Of a stretch of 32,757 nucleotides of DNA, positions 7,589-15,041 are shown in pieces. The position numbers and the translations under genes were made by a program. The notes beneath the pieces were generated by a model. It saw only the letters and a list, made by a program, of their open reading frames with translations. It was not told the DNA's origin and made no database searches. The number at the start of each line of letters is the position of its first letter. Positions within the stretch are counted from its first letter, which is position 1. The stretch lies in contig URFM01000041.1 of the NCBI GenBank assembly GCA_900547035.1, positions 1 through 32,757 on the forward strand, in the 5' to 3' direction. The stretch is from an uncultured Clostridium sp. (GTDB taxonomy: Bacteria > Bacillota > Clostridia > Lachnospirales > Lachnospiraceae).

Positions 7589-7617
7589 ATTATAAATTCC
7601 ATTCCCCGTTTATGCAA
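7589..7617 (-). promoter_or_regulatory. Sigma-A promoter of the HtrA-like gene
   Basis: On the minus strand TTGCAT (7617-7612) and TATAAT (7594-7589) are spaced by 17 bp. Transcription would start near 7582, directly at the edge of repeat copy 1, giving a leader of about 175 nt that contains the whole repeat. Confidence 0.7.
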
Positions 7618-7660
7618 CCCGCTAAAGTTTAAAAGATAAGTAAAATACCGCCCAAAACCA

Positions 7661-7688
7661 TGGTAATTATCTAATTTTTTGGTATAAT
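7661..7688 (+). promoter_or_regulatory. Extended -10 promoter of mutS2
   Basis: TGGTATAAT at 7680-7688 is an extended -10 element (TGn-TATAAT). The -35 match is weak (TGGTAA at 7661-7666, 16-bp spacing), as is common with extended -10 promoters. Transcription from about 7695 would run through repeat copy 2 into mutS2. Confidence 0.6.
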
Positions 7689-7710
7689 GTAACTGTTCAA
7701 ACCAGACAGA

Positions 7711-7864
7711 GTAGCAGTTCAGGACGGCACATCTTCTTGCCCGGCTAGAGCCGGACAAGAAGCATCGGATGGACATCCGATGTGAAAAAGCGGGCAAAAA
7801 TATGCTTATAAGCAAGCTTAACGCCTGTTTTTGCCCGCTTTTTCCCGCCGTCCTGAACTGTTAC
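7711..7864 (+). repeat. Structured palindromic repeat, copy 2
   Basis: Same orientation as copy 1. The core 7721-7854 is 134 bp, exactly as long as copy 1. The closing stem extends outward to 18 bp (from GTAGCAGTTC at 7711-7720 to GAACTGTTAC at 7855-7864) with one G-T pair. Stem A is 7733-7762, stem B 7763-7782, and stem C 7784-7844 has perfect 17-bp arms (GAAAAAGCGGGCAAAAA and its complement) around a 27-nt loop. It lies between the mutS2 promoter and ribosome binding site, so it would be transcribed as the mutS2 leader. Confidence 0.85.
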
Positions 7865-7893
7865 AGGTAGATTTATTTGCACAGGAGAATTAC

Positions 7894-10317
7894 ATGAACG
7901 AAAAATCCTTAAAAATCCTGGAATTTCATAAAATTATCAGCCAGCTGACGGAGTACGCCGCCTCCCAGCCGGGAAAGGCCATGTGCCAGAACCTTGCGCC
8001 TTCCTCCGACTATGAGGAAATCCTCACCTGGCAGGCCCAGACCACCGATGCGGTTTCCAGAGTCCGCATGAAAGGGACCATCTCCTTTTCCGGCGTGAAG
8101 GACATCGGAGACTCCCTGAAACGGCTGGAAATCGGAAGTTCCTTAAACATCATAGAGCTCCTCTCCATCAGTTCCCTCCTGACCGTGGCTGCCAGGGCCC
8201 GGTCCTACGGGCGCCACGAGCCCCAGGAGGACGATGGGGATTCCGAGGAATTTGACTCCCTGGAACCCATGTTCAGGGCCCTTGAGCCTTTGACCCCCTT
8301 AAACAACGAGATTAAGCGCTGCATCCTCAGCGAGGACGAGGTGGCCGACGACGCCAGCCCGGGCCTGGCCCATGTGCGCCGCTCCATGAAAATCACCTCG
8401 GACCGGATTCACACTCAGTTAAATTCCATGCTGAATTCCAACCGCTCCTACCTTCAGGATGCGGTGATTACCATGCGCAATGGCCGCTACTGTCTGCCGG
8501 TGAAAGCCGAATACAAAAACCAGGTACCCGGCATGGTCCACGACCAGTCCTCCACCGGCTCCACCCTGTTCATCGAGCCCATGGCCATTGTCCGCCTGAA
8601 CAATGAGATGCGGGAACTGGAAATCAAAGAACAGAAAGAGATTGAGGCGGTGCTGGCGAATTTAAGCATCCAGGCCGCCTCTTACACCGAAGAATTAAAG
8701 CTGGATATGGAGCTGCTTTCCCAGCTGGACTTCATTTTCGCCAAGGCCGCCCTGGCCCGCCACTACAAGTGCAGCGCTCCCGTCTTCAACAATCGGGGCT
8801 ATATCCACATCAAGGACGGACGCCACCCCCTGCTGGACCCGGCCAAGGTGGTTCCCATCAACCTTTGGCTGGGAAAGGACTTCGATTTGCTGATTGTCAC
8901 CGGCCCCAACACCGGAGGCAAGACCGTTTCCCTCAAGACCGTAGGCCTTTTCACCCTCATGGGTCAGGCCGGCCTTCACATTCCCGCGTGGGAGGGCTCG
9001 GAGCTGGCGGTTTTTGACGAAGTGTTCGCCGACATCGGGGACGAGCAGAGCATTGAGCAGAGCCTCAGCACCTTCTCCGGCCACATGACCAACATTGTCC
9101 AGATTTTGAGTCAGGCCGACGCCAGGTCCCTCTGCCTCTTCGACGAGCTGGGGGCCGGCACGGACCCCACCGAGGGAGCCGCCCTGGCCATCGCCATTTT
9201 AAGCTTCCTCCACAACATGAAGTGCCGGACCATGGCCACCACCCACTACAGCGAGCTGAAGGTATTTGCCTTAAGCACCCCCGGGGTGGAAAATGCCAGC
9301 TGCGAGTTCAACGTGGAAACCTTAAAGCCCACCTACCGCCTGCTCATCGGCGTCCCCGGAAAGAGCAACGCCTTCGCCATTTCCAAGAAGCTGGGGCTGC
9401 CGGACTACATCATCGAGGAGGCCAAAACCCACCTGGAGGCCAAGGACGAATCCTTTGAGGACCTGCTGACCAGCCTGGAGGAAAGCCGCCTGACCATTGA
9501 GAAGGAGCAGGAGGAGTTAAAGTCCTACAAAGAGGAGATTTCCCAGCTGAAATCCCGCCTTTCCCAGAAGGAGGAGCGGCTGGAGGAGCGCAGGGACAAA
9601 ATCCTCAAAAAAGCCAACGAGGACGCCCAGCGGATTCTCCGGGAGGCCAAGGAGACCGCCGACTCCACCATCCGGCAAATCAACAAGCTCTCCGCCGATT
9701 CCGGCTTAAACAAGGAGCTGGAGGCCCAGCGGGCAAAGCTGCGGGATAAATTAAAGCAGACCGACGAGAAGCTGGCCATCAAGACCAAAGGACCCAGCAA
9801 GACCATTTCCCCCAAGAAGCTGAAAATCGGCGACGGGGTCAAGGTCCTGTCCATGAACTTAAAAGGCACCGTCAGCACCCTCCCCAACGCCAAGGGAGAC
9901 CTCTATGTGCAGATGGGCATCCTCCGCTCCCTGGTAAACATCCGGGATTTGGAACTTCTGGACGAGCAGGATGTAAGCGGTCCCTCCATTCCGGAGAAGA
10001 ACAGCCGCTACCGGGTCGCCAGGGGCAGCGGAAGGCCTTCCGGCGGAGGAATCCAGGTCTCCAAATCCGCCTCCATTTCCCCGGAGGTCAACCTCATCGG
10101 CATGACCGTGGACGAGGCCATGCCCGTGCTGGAAAAATACCTGGACGACGCCTATCTGGCCCATCTGGAAACCGTCCGAGTGGTCCACGGCCGGGGCACG
10201 GGAGCGTTAAAAAACGCCGTCCATCAGCGGCTGAAGAAACTGAAATATGTGAAAGATTTCCGCCTGGGAGTCTTCGGAGAGGGAGATTCCGGCGTAACCA
10301 TCGTAACGTTTAAATAG
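7894..10317 (+). CDS. mutS2: MutS2 family ATPase/endonuclease
   Basis: A protein of 807 residues, the usual MutS2 length. The N-terminal core and clamp (1-320) is followed by the MutS-type ATPase, with Walker A GPNTGGKT at 337-344, Walker B LCLFDELGAGTDP at about 413-425 and the ATTHYSELK motif. A long charged coiled coil spans about 510-650, then a KOW-like segment (KIGDGVKVLSMNLKGTV), then a C-terminal Smr domain ending HGRGTGALKNAV. MutS2 suppresses recombination and, in B. subtilis, acts on collided ribosomes. The Smr entry motif usually read LDLRG is VNLIG here, so nuclease competence is uncertain. The start at 7894 has AGGAGA 5 nt upstream; longer in-frame starts would begin inside the repeat. 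It is the first gene of a plus-strand unit with the two-component pair. Confidence 0.92.
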   Translation: MNEKSLKILEFHKIISQLTEYAASQPGKAMCQNLAPSSDYEEILTWQAQTTDAVSRVRMKGTISFSGVKDIGDSLKRLEIGSSLNIIELLSISSLLTVAARARSYGRHEPQEDDGDSEEFDSLEPMFRALEPLTPLNNEIKRCILSEDEVADDASPGLAHVRRSMKITSDRIHTQLNSMLNSNRSYLQDAVITMRNGRYCLPVKAEYKNQVPGMVHDQSSTGSTLFIEPMAIVRLNNEMRELEIKEQKEIEAVLANLSIQAASYTEELKLDMELLSQLDFIFAKAALARHYKCSAPVFNNRGYIHIKDGRHPLLDPAKVVPINLWLGKDFDLLIVTGPNTGGKTVSLKTVGLFTLMGQAGLHIPAWEGSELAVFDEVFADIGDEQSIEQSLSTFSGHMTNIVQILSQADARSLCLFDELGAGTDPTEGAALAIAILSFLHNMKCRTMATTHYSELKVFALSTPGVENASCEFNVETLKPTYRLLIGVPGKSNAFAISKKLGLPDYIIEEAKTHLEAKDESFEDLLTSLEESRLTIEKEQEELKSYKEEISQLKSRLSQKEERLEERRDKILKKANEDAQRILREAKETADSTIRQINKLSADSGLNKELEAQRAKLRDKLKQTDEKLAIKTKGPSKTISPKKLKIGDGVKVLSMNLKGTVSTLPNAKGDLYVQMGILRSLVNIRDLELLDEQDVSGPSIPEKNSRYRVARGSGRPSGGGIQVSKSASISPEVNLIGMTVDEAMPVLEKYLDDAYLAHLETVRVVHGRGTGALKNAVHQRLKKLKYVKDFRLGVFGEGDSGVTIVTFK

Positions 10318-10320
10318 TCG

Positions 10321-10353
10321 GCCGGGACGGCGGTCCACATTCCGCCGTCCGGC
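10321..10353 (+). other. GC-rich hairpin between mutS2 and the response regulator gene
   Basis: GGACGGCGG (10325-10333) pairs with CCGCCGTCC (10342-10350) around an 8-nt loop, extended by GCC/GGC with one bulged base. No U-tract follows, so it is not a standard terminator; it may stabilise or partly attenuate the mRNA. Its arms contain the same GGACGGC/GCCGTCC as the closing stem of the structured repeat, which may be coincidence in GC-rich sequence. Confidence 0.5.
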
Positions 10354-10378
10354 AAAAAGAAAAGGAGATGCAGCAAGT

Positions 10379-11089
10379 ATGGCAGAAAAACAGAGAATCC
10401 TGATTGTAGACGACGACGCGAATATCGCGGAACTGATTTCCCTCTATTTGATGAAAGAGTGCTATGAGACAAAAATCGTGGGGGACGGGGAGGAGGCTTT
10501 AAAGGTCTTTCCCGAATTTAAGCCCCACCTGATTCTTCTGGACCTGATGCTGCCCGGCATGGACGGCTACCAGGTATGCCGGACTTTGAGGGCCTCCTCC
10601 CAGGTTCCGGTCATCATGCTGTCCGCCAAAGGCGAGATTTTTGACAAGGTCCTGGGACTGGAGCTGGGAGCGGACGACTATATGATTAAGCCATTCGACT
10701 CCAAGGAACTGGTGGCCAGGGTGAAGGCCGTCCTGCGCCGCTATCAGGCCTCCGCCGCCCCCGCCGTCTCAGTTCCCAAGCAGCAGGGCGAGTACGTGGA
10801 GTATCCGGATTTAATCGTAAACCTGACCAACTACTCCGTCATCTACAAGGGACATTCCGTGGAAATGCCCCCCAAGGAGCTGGAGCTTTTATACTTTTTA
10901 GCCGCCTCCCCCAACCAGGTCTTTACCAGAGAACAGCTGCTGGACCATATCTGGGGCTACGAGTACATCGGAGACACCCGGACCGTGGACGTACATATCA
11001 AGCGTCTGCGTGAAAAAATCAAGGACAATGACAGCTGGGCGATCACCACCGTATGGGGAATCGGCTACAAATTCGAGGTAAAGCGCTAA
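10379..11089 (+). CDS. OmpR/PhoP-type response regulator
   Basis: A 236-residue cytoplasmic transcription factor. The receiver domain (1-120) has the acidic pocket at DDD 11-13, phospho-acceptor Asp55 in LLDLMLPG, Ser82 in MLSAKG and Lys104 in MIKPFD. A short Ala/Pro linker leads to a winged-helix domain at about 135-235 with VEMPPKELELLYFLA, EQLLDHIWGYEY and TRTVDVHIKRLREKI. It is expected to be phosphorylated by the kinase that follows 12 nt later and then to bind direct-repeat promoters. AAGGAG lies 11 nt before the ATG. The linkage to mutS2 is by strand and short gap only. Regulon unknown. Confidence 0.93.
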   Translation: MAEKQRILIVDDDANIAELISLYLMKECYETKIVGDGEEALKVFPEFKPHLILLDLMLPGMDGYQVCRTLRASSQVPVIMLSAKGEIFDKVLGLELGADDYMIKPFDSKELVARVKAVLRRYQASAAPAVSVPKQQGEYVEYPDLIVNLTNYSVIYKGHSVEMPPKELELLYFLAASPNQVFTREQLLDHIWGYEYIGDTRTVDVHIKRLREKIKDNDSWAITTVWGIGYKFEVKR

Positions 11090-11101
11090 GGAGGCATACC
11101 C

Positions 11102-12508
11102 ATGACCCGTTCCCTATACTCCAAATTCATTCTGGGCTATCTGGTCTTCGGACTGCTGGGCTTTATTTTCATCGCCACCATTTCCTCCAAGATGACCAGG
11201 GAATATTTAATCCAGGACCGGGCCCAGACCCTCTACGATGAGGCCAGCCTGATTGCCTCCTCCTACAGCACCATGTACAGCGGCAACTACCAGAACCTGT
11301 CGGACGCCTCCCCCCAGCTGCGGGCCGTGTCCCAGTTTCTCCAGGCCAATATCATGGTGGTGGACCGGTCGGGCAATATCATCGTGGACAGCTCCGGCGA
11401 GTCCGGGGAGCGGACTTCCATCGCCAATTTCGACCCCACCGCCACCGGAAACCGTTCCTACACCATCGGCACCTACAACGGCCTCTTCTCCGAGGAGGTC
11501 CTCAGCGTGTCCGCCCCCATTACGGGAAATTACAACACCTACGGCTATGTGCTGATTCACCTGCCTATGTCCCAGATCTCCTCTTCACAGAACGGAGTTC
11601 TGAACATCCTCTATATCAGCTCCGCCTGCGTTTTCGCCCTTTCCCTCATTATCCTCCTGGTATTTACTCAGACGGTATATCTGCCTCTGAGGAAAATCAC
11701 GGAGGGCGCCACCCAGTACGCCGCCGGACACCTGGACTACCGCATCCAGGTCAATACCCACGATGAGATGGGCTACCTGGCCAATACCTTAAACCTGATG
11801 TCCGACGAGCTGAACAAGATGGAGGAATATCAGAAAAACTTCATCGCCAACGTATCCCACGACTTCCGTTCTCCCCTGACCTCCATCAAGGGATACCTGG
11901 AAGCCATTCTGGACGGCACCATTCCGCCGGAATTTTACGAGAAATACCTCTCCCGGGTCATTTCCGAGACGGAGCGCCTTCACAAGCTGACGGAAAGCAT
12001 GCTGACCTTAAACTCCTTGGACAGCAAAGGATATCTCTCCAGAAGCAACTTTGACATCAACCGGGTCATCAAGGACACCGCGGCCTCCTTTGAGGGAACC
12101 TGCGGCGCGAAAAATATCGTATTCGATTTGACCTTTGGGGACAATATCCAGATGGTCTACGCCGACATGGGGAAAATCCAGCAGGTGATGTACAACCTCA
12201 TCGACAACGCCATCAAATTCAGCCACCAGGATTCCACCATCTACATCCAGGCGGTTGGACGCCACGAAAAGATTTTCATTTCCGTCAAGGATACGGGAAT
12301 CGGAATCCCCAAAAACAGCTTAAGTAAGATTTGGGAGCGTTTTTACAAGACCGACCTCTCCAGAGGCAAAGACAAGCGCGGAACGGGCCTGGGTCTCTCC
12401 ATTGTAAAAGAGATTATCCAGGCCCATGGGGAAAATATAGACGTCATCAGCACCGAGGGCGTGGGAACAGAGTTCATCTTCTCCCTGCCCCGGTCTACCA
12501 ACCTATGA
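11102..12508 (+). CDS. Membrane sensor histidine kinase
   Basis: A 468-residue integral membrane kinase. The first membrane helix is at about 9-27, an extracytoplasmic sensor region (PAS/dCache-like in size) runs from 30 to 165, and the second helix is at about 167-190. A HAMP domain follows at 190-243. HisKA carries phospho-acceptor His253 in ANVSHDFRSPLTSIKGYLEA. The ATPase has the N box YNLIDNAIKFS at about 364-374, G1 DTGIGIP at 397-403, an F-box (WERFYKTD) and G2 GTGLGLS at 427-433. It should autophosphorylate and pass phosphate to the regulator just upstream. AAGGAGG lies 7 nt before the ATG. The stop codon is immediately followed by repeat copy 3. The ligand cannot be told. Confidence 0.92.
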   Translation: MTRSLYSKFILGYLVFGLLGFIFIATISSKMTREYLIQDRAQTLYDEASLIASSYSTMYSGNYQNLSDASPQLRAVSQFLQANIMVVDRSGNIIVDSSGESGERTSIANFDPTATGNRSYTIGTYNGLFSEEVLSVSAPITGNYNTYGYVLIHLPMSQISSSQNGVLNILYISSACVFALSLIILLVFTQTVYLPLRKITEGATQYAAGHLDYRIQVNTHDEMGYLANTLNLMSDELNKMEEYQKNFIANVSHDFRSPLTSIKGYLEAILDGTIPPEFYEKYLSRVISETERLHKLTESMLTLNSLDSKGYLSRSNFDINRVIKDTAASFEGTCGAKNIVFDLTFGDNIQMVYADMGKIQQVMYNLIDNAIKFSHQDSTIYIQAVGRHEKIFISVKDTGIGIPKNSLSKIWERFYKTDLSRGKDKRGTGLGLSIVKEIIQAHGENIDVISTEGVGTEFIFSLPRSTNL

Positions 12509-12648
12509 TAATAATCCAGGACGGCGGGAAAACGTGGGCAAGAACAGGCGTTAAGCTTGCTTTTGCCCACGTTTTCACATCGGATGGATATCCGATGCTT
12601 CTTGTCCGGCCTTGAGCCGGGCAAGAAGATAGCCGTCCTGGATTACTA
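12509..12648 (-). repeat. Structured palindromic repeat, copy 3
   Basis: This copy is inverted relative to copies 1 and 2. The core 12518-12639 is 122 bp; the extended closing stem runs from TAATAATCC (12509-12517) to GGATTACTA (12640-12648) with one mismatch. Stem C is 12528-12576 (14 perfect pairs), stem B 12578-12597 and stem A 12598-12628. It starts on the base after the kinase stop codon and ends 4 nt before the stop of the convergent ROK gene, so it fills the space between them. No U-tract follows either side, so it is not a typical intrinsic terminator, though it could block transcription from both sides. Confidence 0.85.
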
Positions 12649-12652
12649 CGGG

Positions 12653-13597
12653 CTACTCCAGAATTAACCGGGCCGCCCCGTAAATCCCCGCATCATTTCC
12701 AAGGGTAGCCAGGCCGATTTTGGCCTTATTTTTGGAAATGGGGGTAAAATAGTCATAATGTCCGTAAATCCGGTCAATGAGATACTGACCCGCCTTGGAC
12801 ACTCCTCCTCCGATGACGAAGATTTCCGGATCCACCATCATAGAGGCCTGGGCCAGAGCCAGTCCCAGATACCGGCATACTACTTCTACCACCTGGTCTG
12901 CCAGGGCGTCTCCGGCTTTCGCCGCATCTAACACATTCTTGGCCGTCACCCGGTCCCCATATTCACGCAGCAGGGACGGCGTATCGCAGGAGGCCATCGT
13001 TCTTCTGGCTTCCCTGGCGATTCCCGTAGCGGATGCCACCTGCTCCAGGCAGCCCATGCCGCCGCAGTTGCAGTGCTCCTGCTCCTCATCCCGCACATGA
13101 ATATGTCCGATTTCCCCGGCCAGCCCGTGGGCTCCGCTGACCATCTTCTGGTTCAGAATCACGCCGCCGCCTACGCCGGTCCCCAGGGTAATCATCACAA
13201 TGTCCCGGTAGCCTTTTCCGCCGCCCTGCCACATCTCGCCCAGGGCTGCCACATTGGCGTCGTTTCCGCTGCGCACCGGGATATTCTCCAGCATGGCGCT
13301 CAGTTCCTTTTGAGGATTGACGTTATGCCATCCCAGGTTCACACAGATTTCCACGGAGCCATCGGGAAGCACCGGTCCGGGAACTCCCATTCCCGCACCC
13401 CGGATTTGGTCAAAAGAAATCCCTTCCTCCTCCAACACCTTTCGAATGGAGGCCGCCACATCAGGCAGAATATGCCTTCCATTCTCCTCCTTGCGGGTTT
13501 TTACCTCCCATTTTTTCAGAAGCCGGCCATCCTCCTCAAACAAACCGATTTTGACGCTGGTTCCTCCTACGTCCACACCGATGCATTTCTTATCCAT
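12653..13597 (-). CDS. glcK: ROK-family glucokinase
   Basis: A 314-residue cytoplasmic sugar kinase that phosphorylates glucose (or a related hexose) with ATP. The phosphate-binding motif is GVDVGGTSVKIGLF at 7-20, the catalytic Asp is D113 in GNDANVAALGE, the substrate-binding GEIGH is at 161-165, and the ROK zinc motif CNCGGMGCLE is at 176-185. The absence of an N-terminal DNA-binding domain marks it as an enzyme and not a ROK repressor. It is last in a minus-strand series after a DUF5711-type gene with a 62-bp gap. GAGAGG lies about 9-10 nt before the ATG. Substrate could also be ManNAc or fructose, but the residue pattern is typical for Firmicute glucokinases. Confidence 0.88.
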   Translation of the reverse strand: MDKKCIGVDVGGTSVKIGLFEEDGRLLKKWEVKTRKEENGRHILPDVAASIRKVLEEEGISFDQIRGAGMGVPGPVLPDGSVEICVNLGWHNVNPQKELSAMLENIPVRSGNDANVAALGEMWQGGGKGYRDIVMITLGTGVGGGVILNQKMVSGAHGLAGEIGHIHVRDEEQEHCNCGGMGCLEQVASATGIAREARRTMASCDTPSLLREYGDRVTAKNVLDAAKAGDALADQVVEVVCRYLGLALAQASMMVDPEIFVIGGGVSKAGQYLIDRIYGHYDYFTPISKNKAKIGLATLGNDAGIYGAARLILE

Positions 13598-13659
13598 AGT
13601 ACTATTCCCTCTCTTCCTGTATCTTTTTCATCCTCATATTTTCCCGCCCTTTTGTATTC

Positions 13660-14958
13660 CTAATTCAGGCGGATCTCCCGAAGATTCTGGGGGCCCAGAA
13701 CCAGGAAATTACCCGGAATCCTTCCTTTTAATATCCCGGATATGGTAAAATCAAAGGTTCCCGAAAACTTCAGAGTTCCCTTCATGTTATAAATCTGACA
13801 GCTGTCGTCATTGTAGAGGAAAATGGTGTCGCTGTCAATCCTGAAATCCGTATATGGGAAATCAAACGTTTGATCCACTTCCGTTCTCCCGCTGCTGCGA
13901 TATACCAGCAGCCGGTAAGGATCTTCTCCTTCCGTGGTATTCGTCACCACTCCCACATACTCGGGACTGTAACAGATGGAACGGATCTCTTCCTCCAGCA
14001 ATGCCGGTTCTCCAGGAGTCGGCTCCGTTTCTACCCTGGTAGAAATAAAGAAAACCCCTTGATCGGAAAATGCCGCCACATGATCCTCGTCCAGGAAACG
14101 GATTCGGGCCACCAGGGCGTTGCTTAAATCCTCCGGAAAAATGATGCCGACCACCCGGTCCGCCCGGCTCTGTCCTACACCGAAATTATAAAAAACAATC
14201 TTGCACTTCAGCAGGCCCTGCTCCAAATATAAAAACGAAGCCGCCAGCTGATTCCCACTGGGGGACAGACTGATGTCTATCGGATATCCGTCATTTTCCA
14301 AAAGAGACTTGATGGAAATTTGAAGTTGGCTTCCGTCATTTCGGTACATAAAAACATAGCTTGCCGAAGAATCTCCTTCCATCACCGCCGCCACTCCGCC
14401 GGCGGACACCGTAGCCCCCATGATTGGCAGCAAGGAAGCGGCCTGGCCCTGGCAGCCGTCGGGATTACATATATAGATCCCGGTCCCCTGACGATCCGCC
14501 ACCACTGCGTAATTTCCATTGACCGACACAATAGGAGATTTCATCTCATAGCTTTGGTTCCAAATGGTGTTTCCCCGGTAGTCCAAAAAAGACATGCCGT
14601 CTCTTGTATACCGCAGAATTCCTCCGCCGAAAGCCTCATAGCCGCAGAAGCTGCTGTCCGTCTGGCCTTCCGTCTGGGAGGTGAGACTTTTTTCCCAGGA
14701 TACCTGATAGCCTTCGTACTGATGATACTGGCTGAACTGATAAACCACCGCCGTTCCTATAGCGGCCATGATCAAAAACACCAGCAGAATCTTTAGTCTG
14801 CGCTGTACTACCTTCCGATGGGCCTTCTGCACCACTTCATGACTGTCCTCCTCATCTCTTCTCCCCCCCGGTCCCGCCGGACCAGGACTGGATGGGACGA
14901 TCTGCCGCCGCAGCTGACGCTTTTTGCTCTCGCGGCTCATTGAACTGATATTGCTCAT
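13660..14958 (-). CDS. DUF5711-type membrane-anchored beta-propeller-like protein
   Basis: A 432-residue protein. A basic, Ser/Pro-rich N-terminus (1-54) is followed by one membrane helix at about 55-75. The rest is extracytoplasmic and made of repeated short strands (for example YAVVADRQGTGIYICNPDG and HVAAFSDQGVFFIS), as in WD40/quinoprotein-like propellers. The pattern resembles DUF5711 proteins of Lachnospiraceae, which have no assigned function. The start has GGAG 7 nt upstream, and TATAAT on the minus strand at 15003-14998 may be its own -10 box. It lies between a LysM membrane protein and glucokinase; a role at the cell envelope is plausible but not shown. Confidence 0.7.
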   Translation of the reverse strand: MSNISSMSRESKKRQLRRQIVPSSPGPAGPGGRRDEEDSHEVVQKAHRKVVQRRLKILLVFLIMAAIGTAVVYQFSQYHQYEGYQVSWEKSLTSQTEGQTDSSFCGYEAFGGGILRYTRDGMSFLDYRGNTIWNQSYEMKSPIVSVNGNYAVVADRQGTGIYICNPDGCQGQAASLLPIMGATVSAGGVAAVMEGDSSASYVFMYRNDGSQLQISIKSLLENDGYPIDISLSPSGNQLAASFLYLEQGLLKCKIVFYNFGVGQSRADRVVGIIFPEDLSNALVARIRFLDEDHVAAFSDQGVFFISTRVETEPTPGEPALLEEEIRSICYSPEYVGVVTNTTEGEDPYRLLVYRSSGRTEVDQTFDFPYTDFRIDSDTIFLYNDDSCQIYNMKGTLKFSGTFDFTISGILKGRIPGNFLVLGPQNLREIRLN

Positions 14959-15041
14959 CTTTTATCTCCAGTGAACTGTAAAAAAGCTTACCTGGACATT
15001 ATACACCACATTTTTTGAAACCGCATTACCTTTTTCAGTTT

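Noticed and set aside
7448..7864. CRISPR-like array of palindromic repeats
   Set aside because: Only two copies here, 134 bp each in the core, at irregular spacing, with no short spacers and no cas genes.
7448..12648. Composite transposon or IS bounded by the inverted copies 2 and 3
   Set aside because: The enclosed genes are housekeeping (mutS2 and a two-component pair), there is no transposase, and copies 1 and 2 are in direct order.
12509..12648. Repeat copy 3 as an ordinary intrinsic terminator
   Set aside because: Neither side of the stem is followed by a T-run, and the same element occurs in leaders elsewhere.
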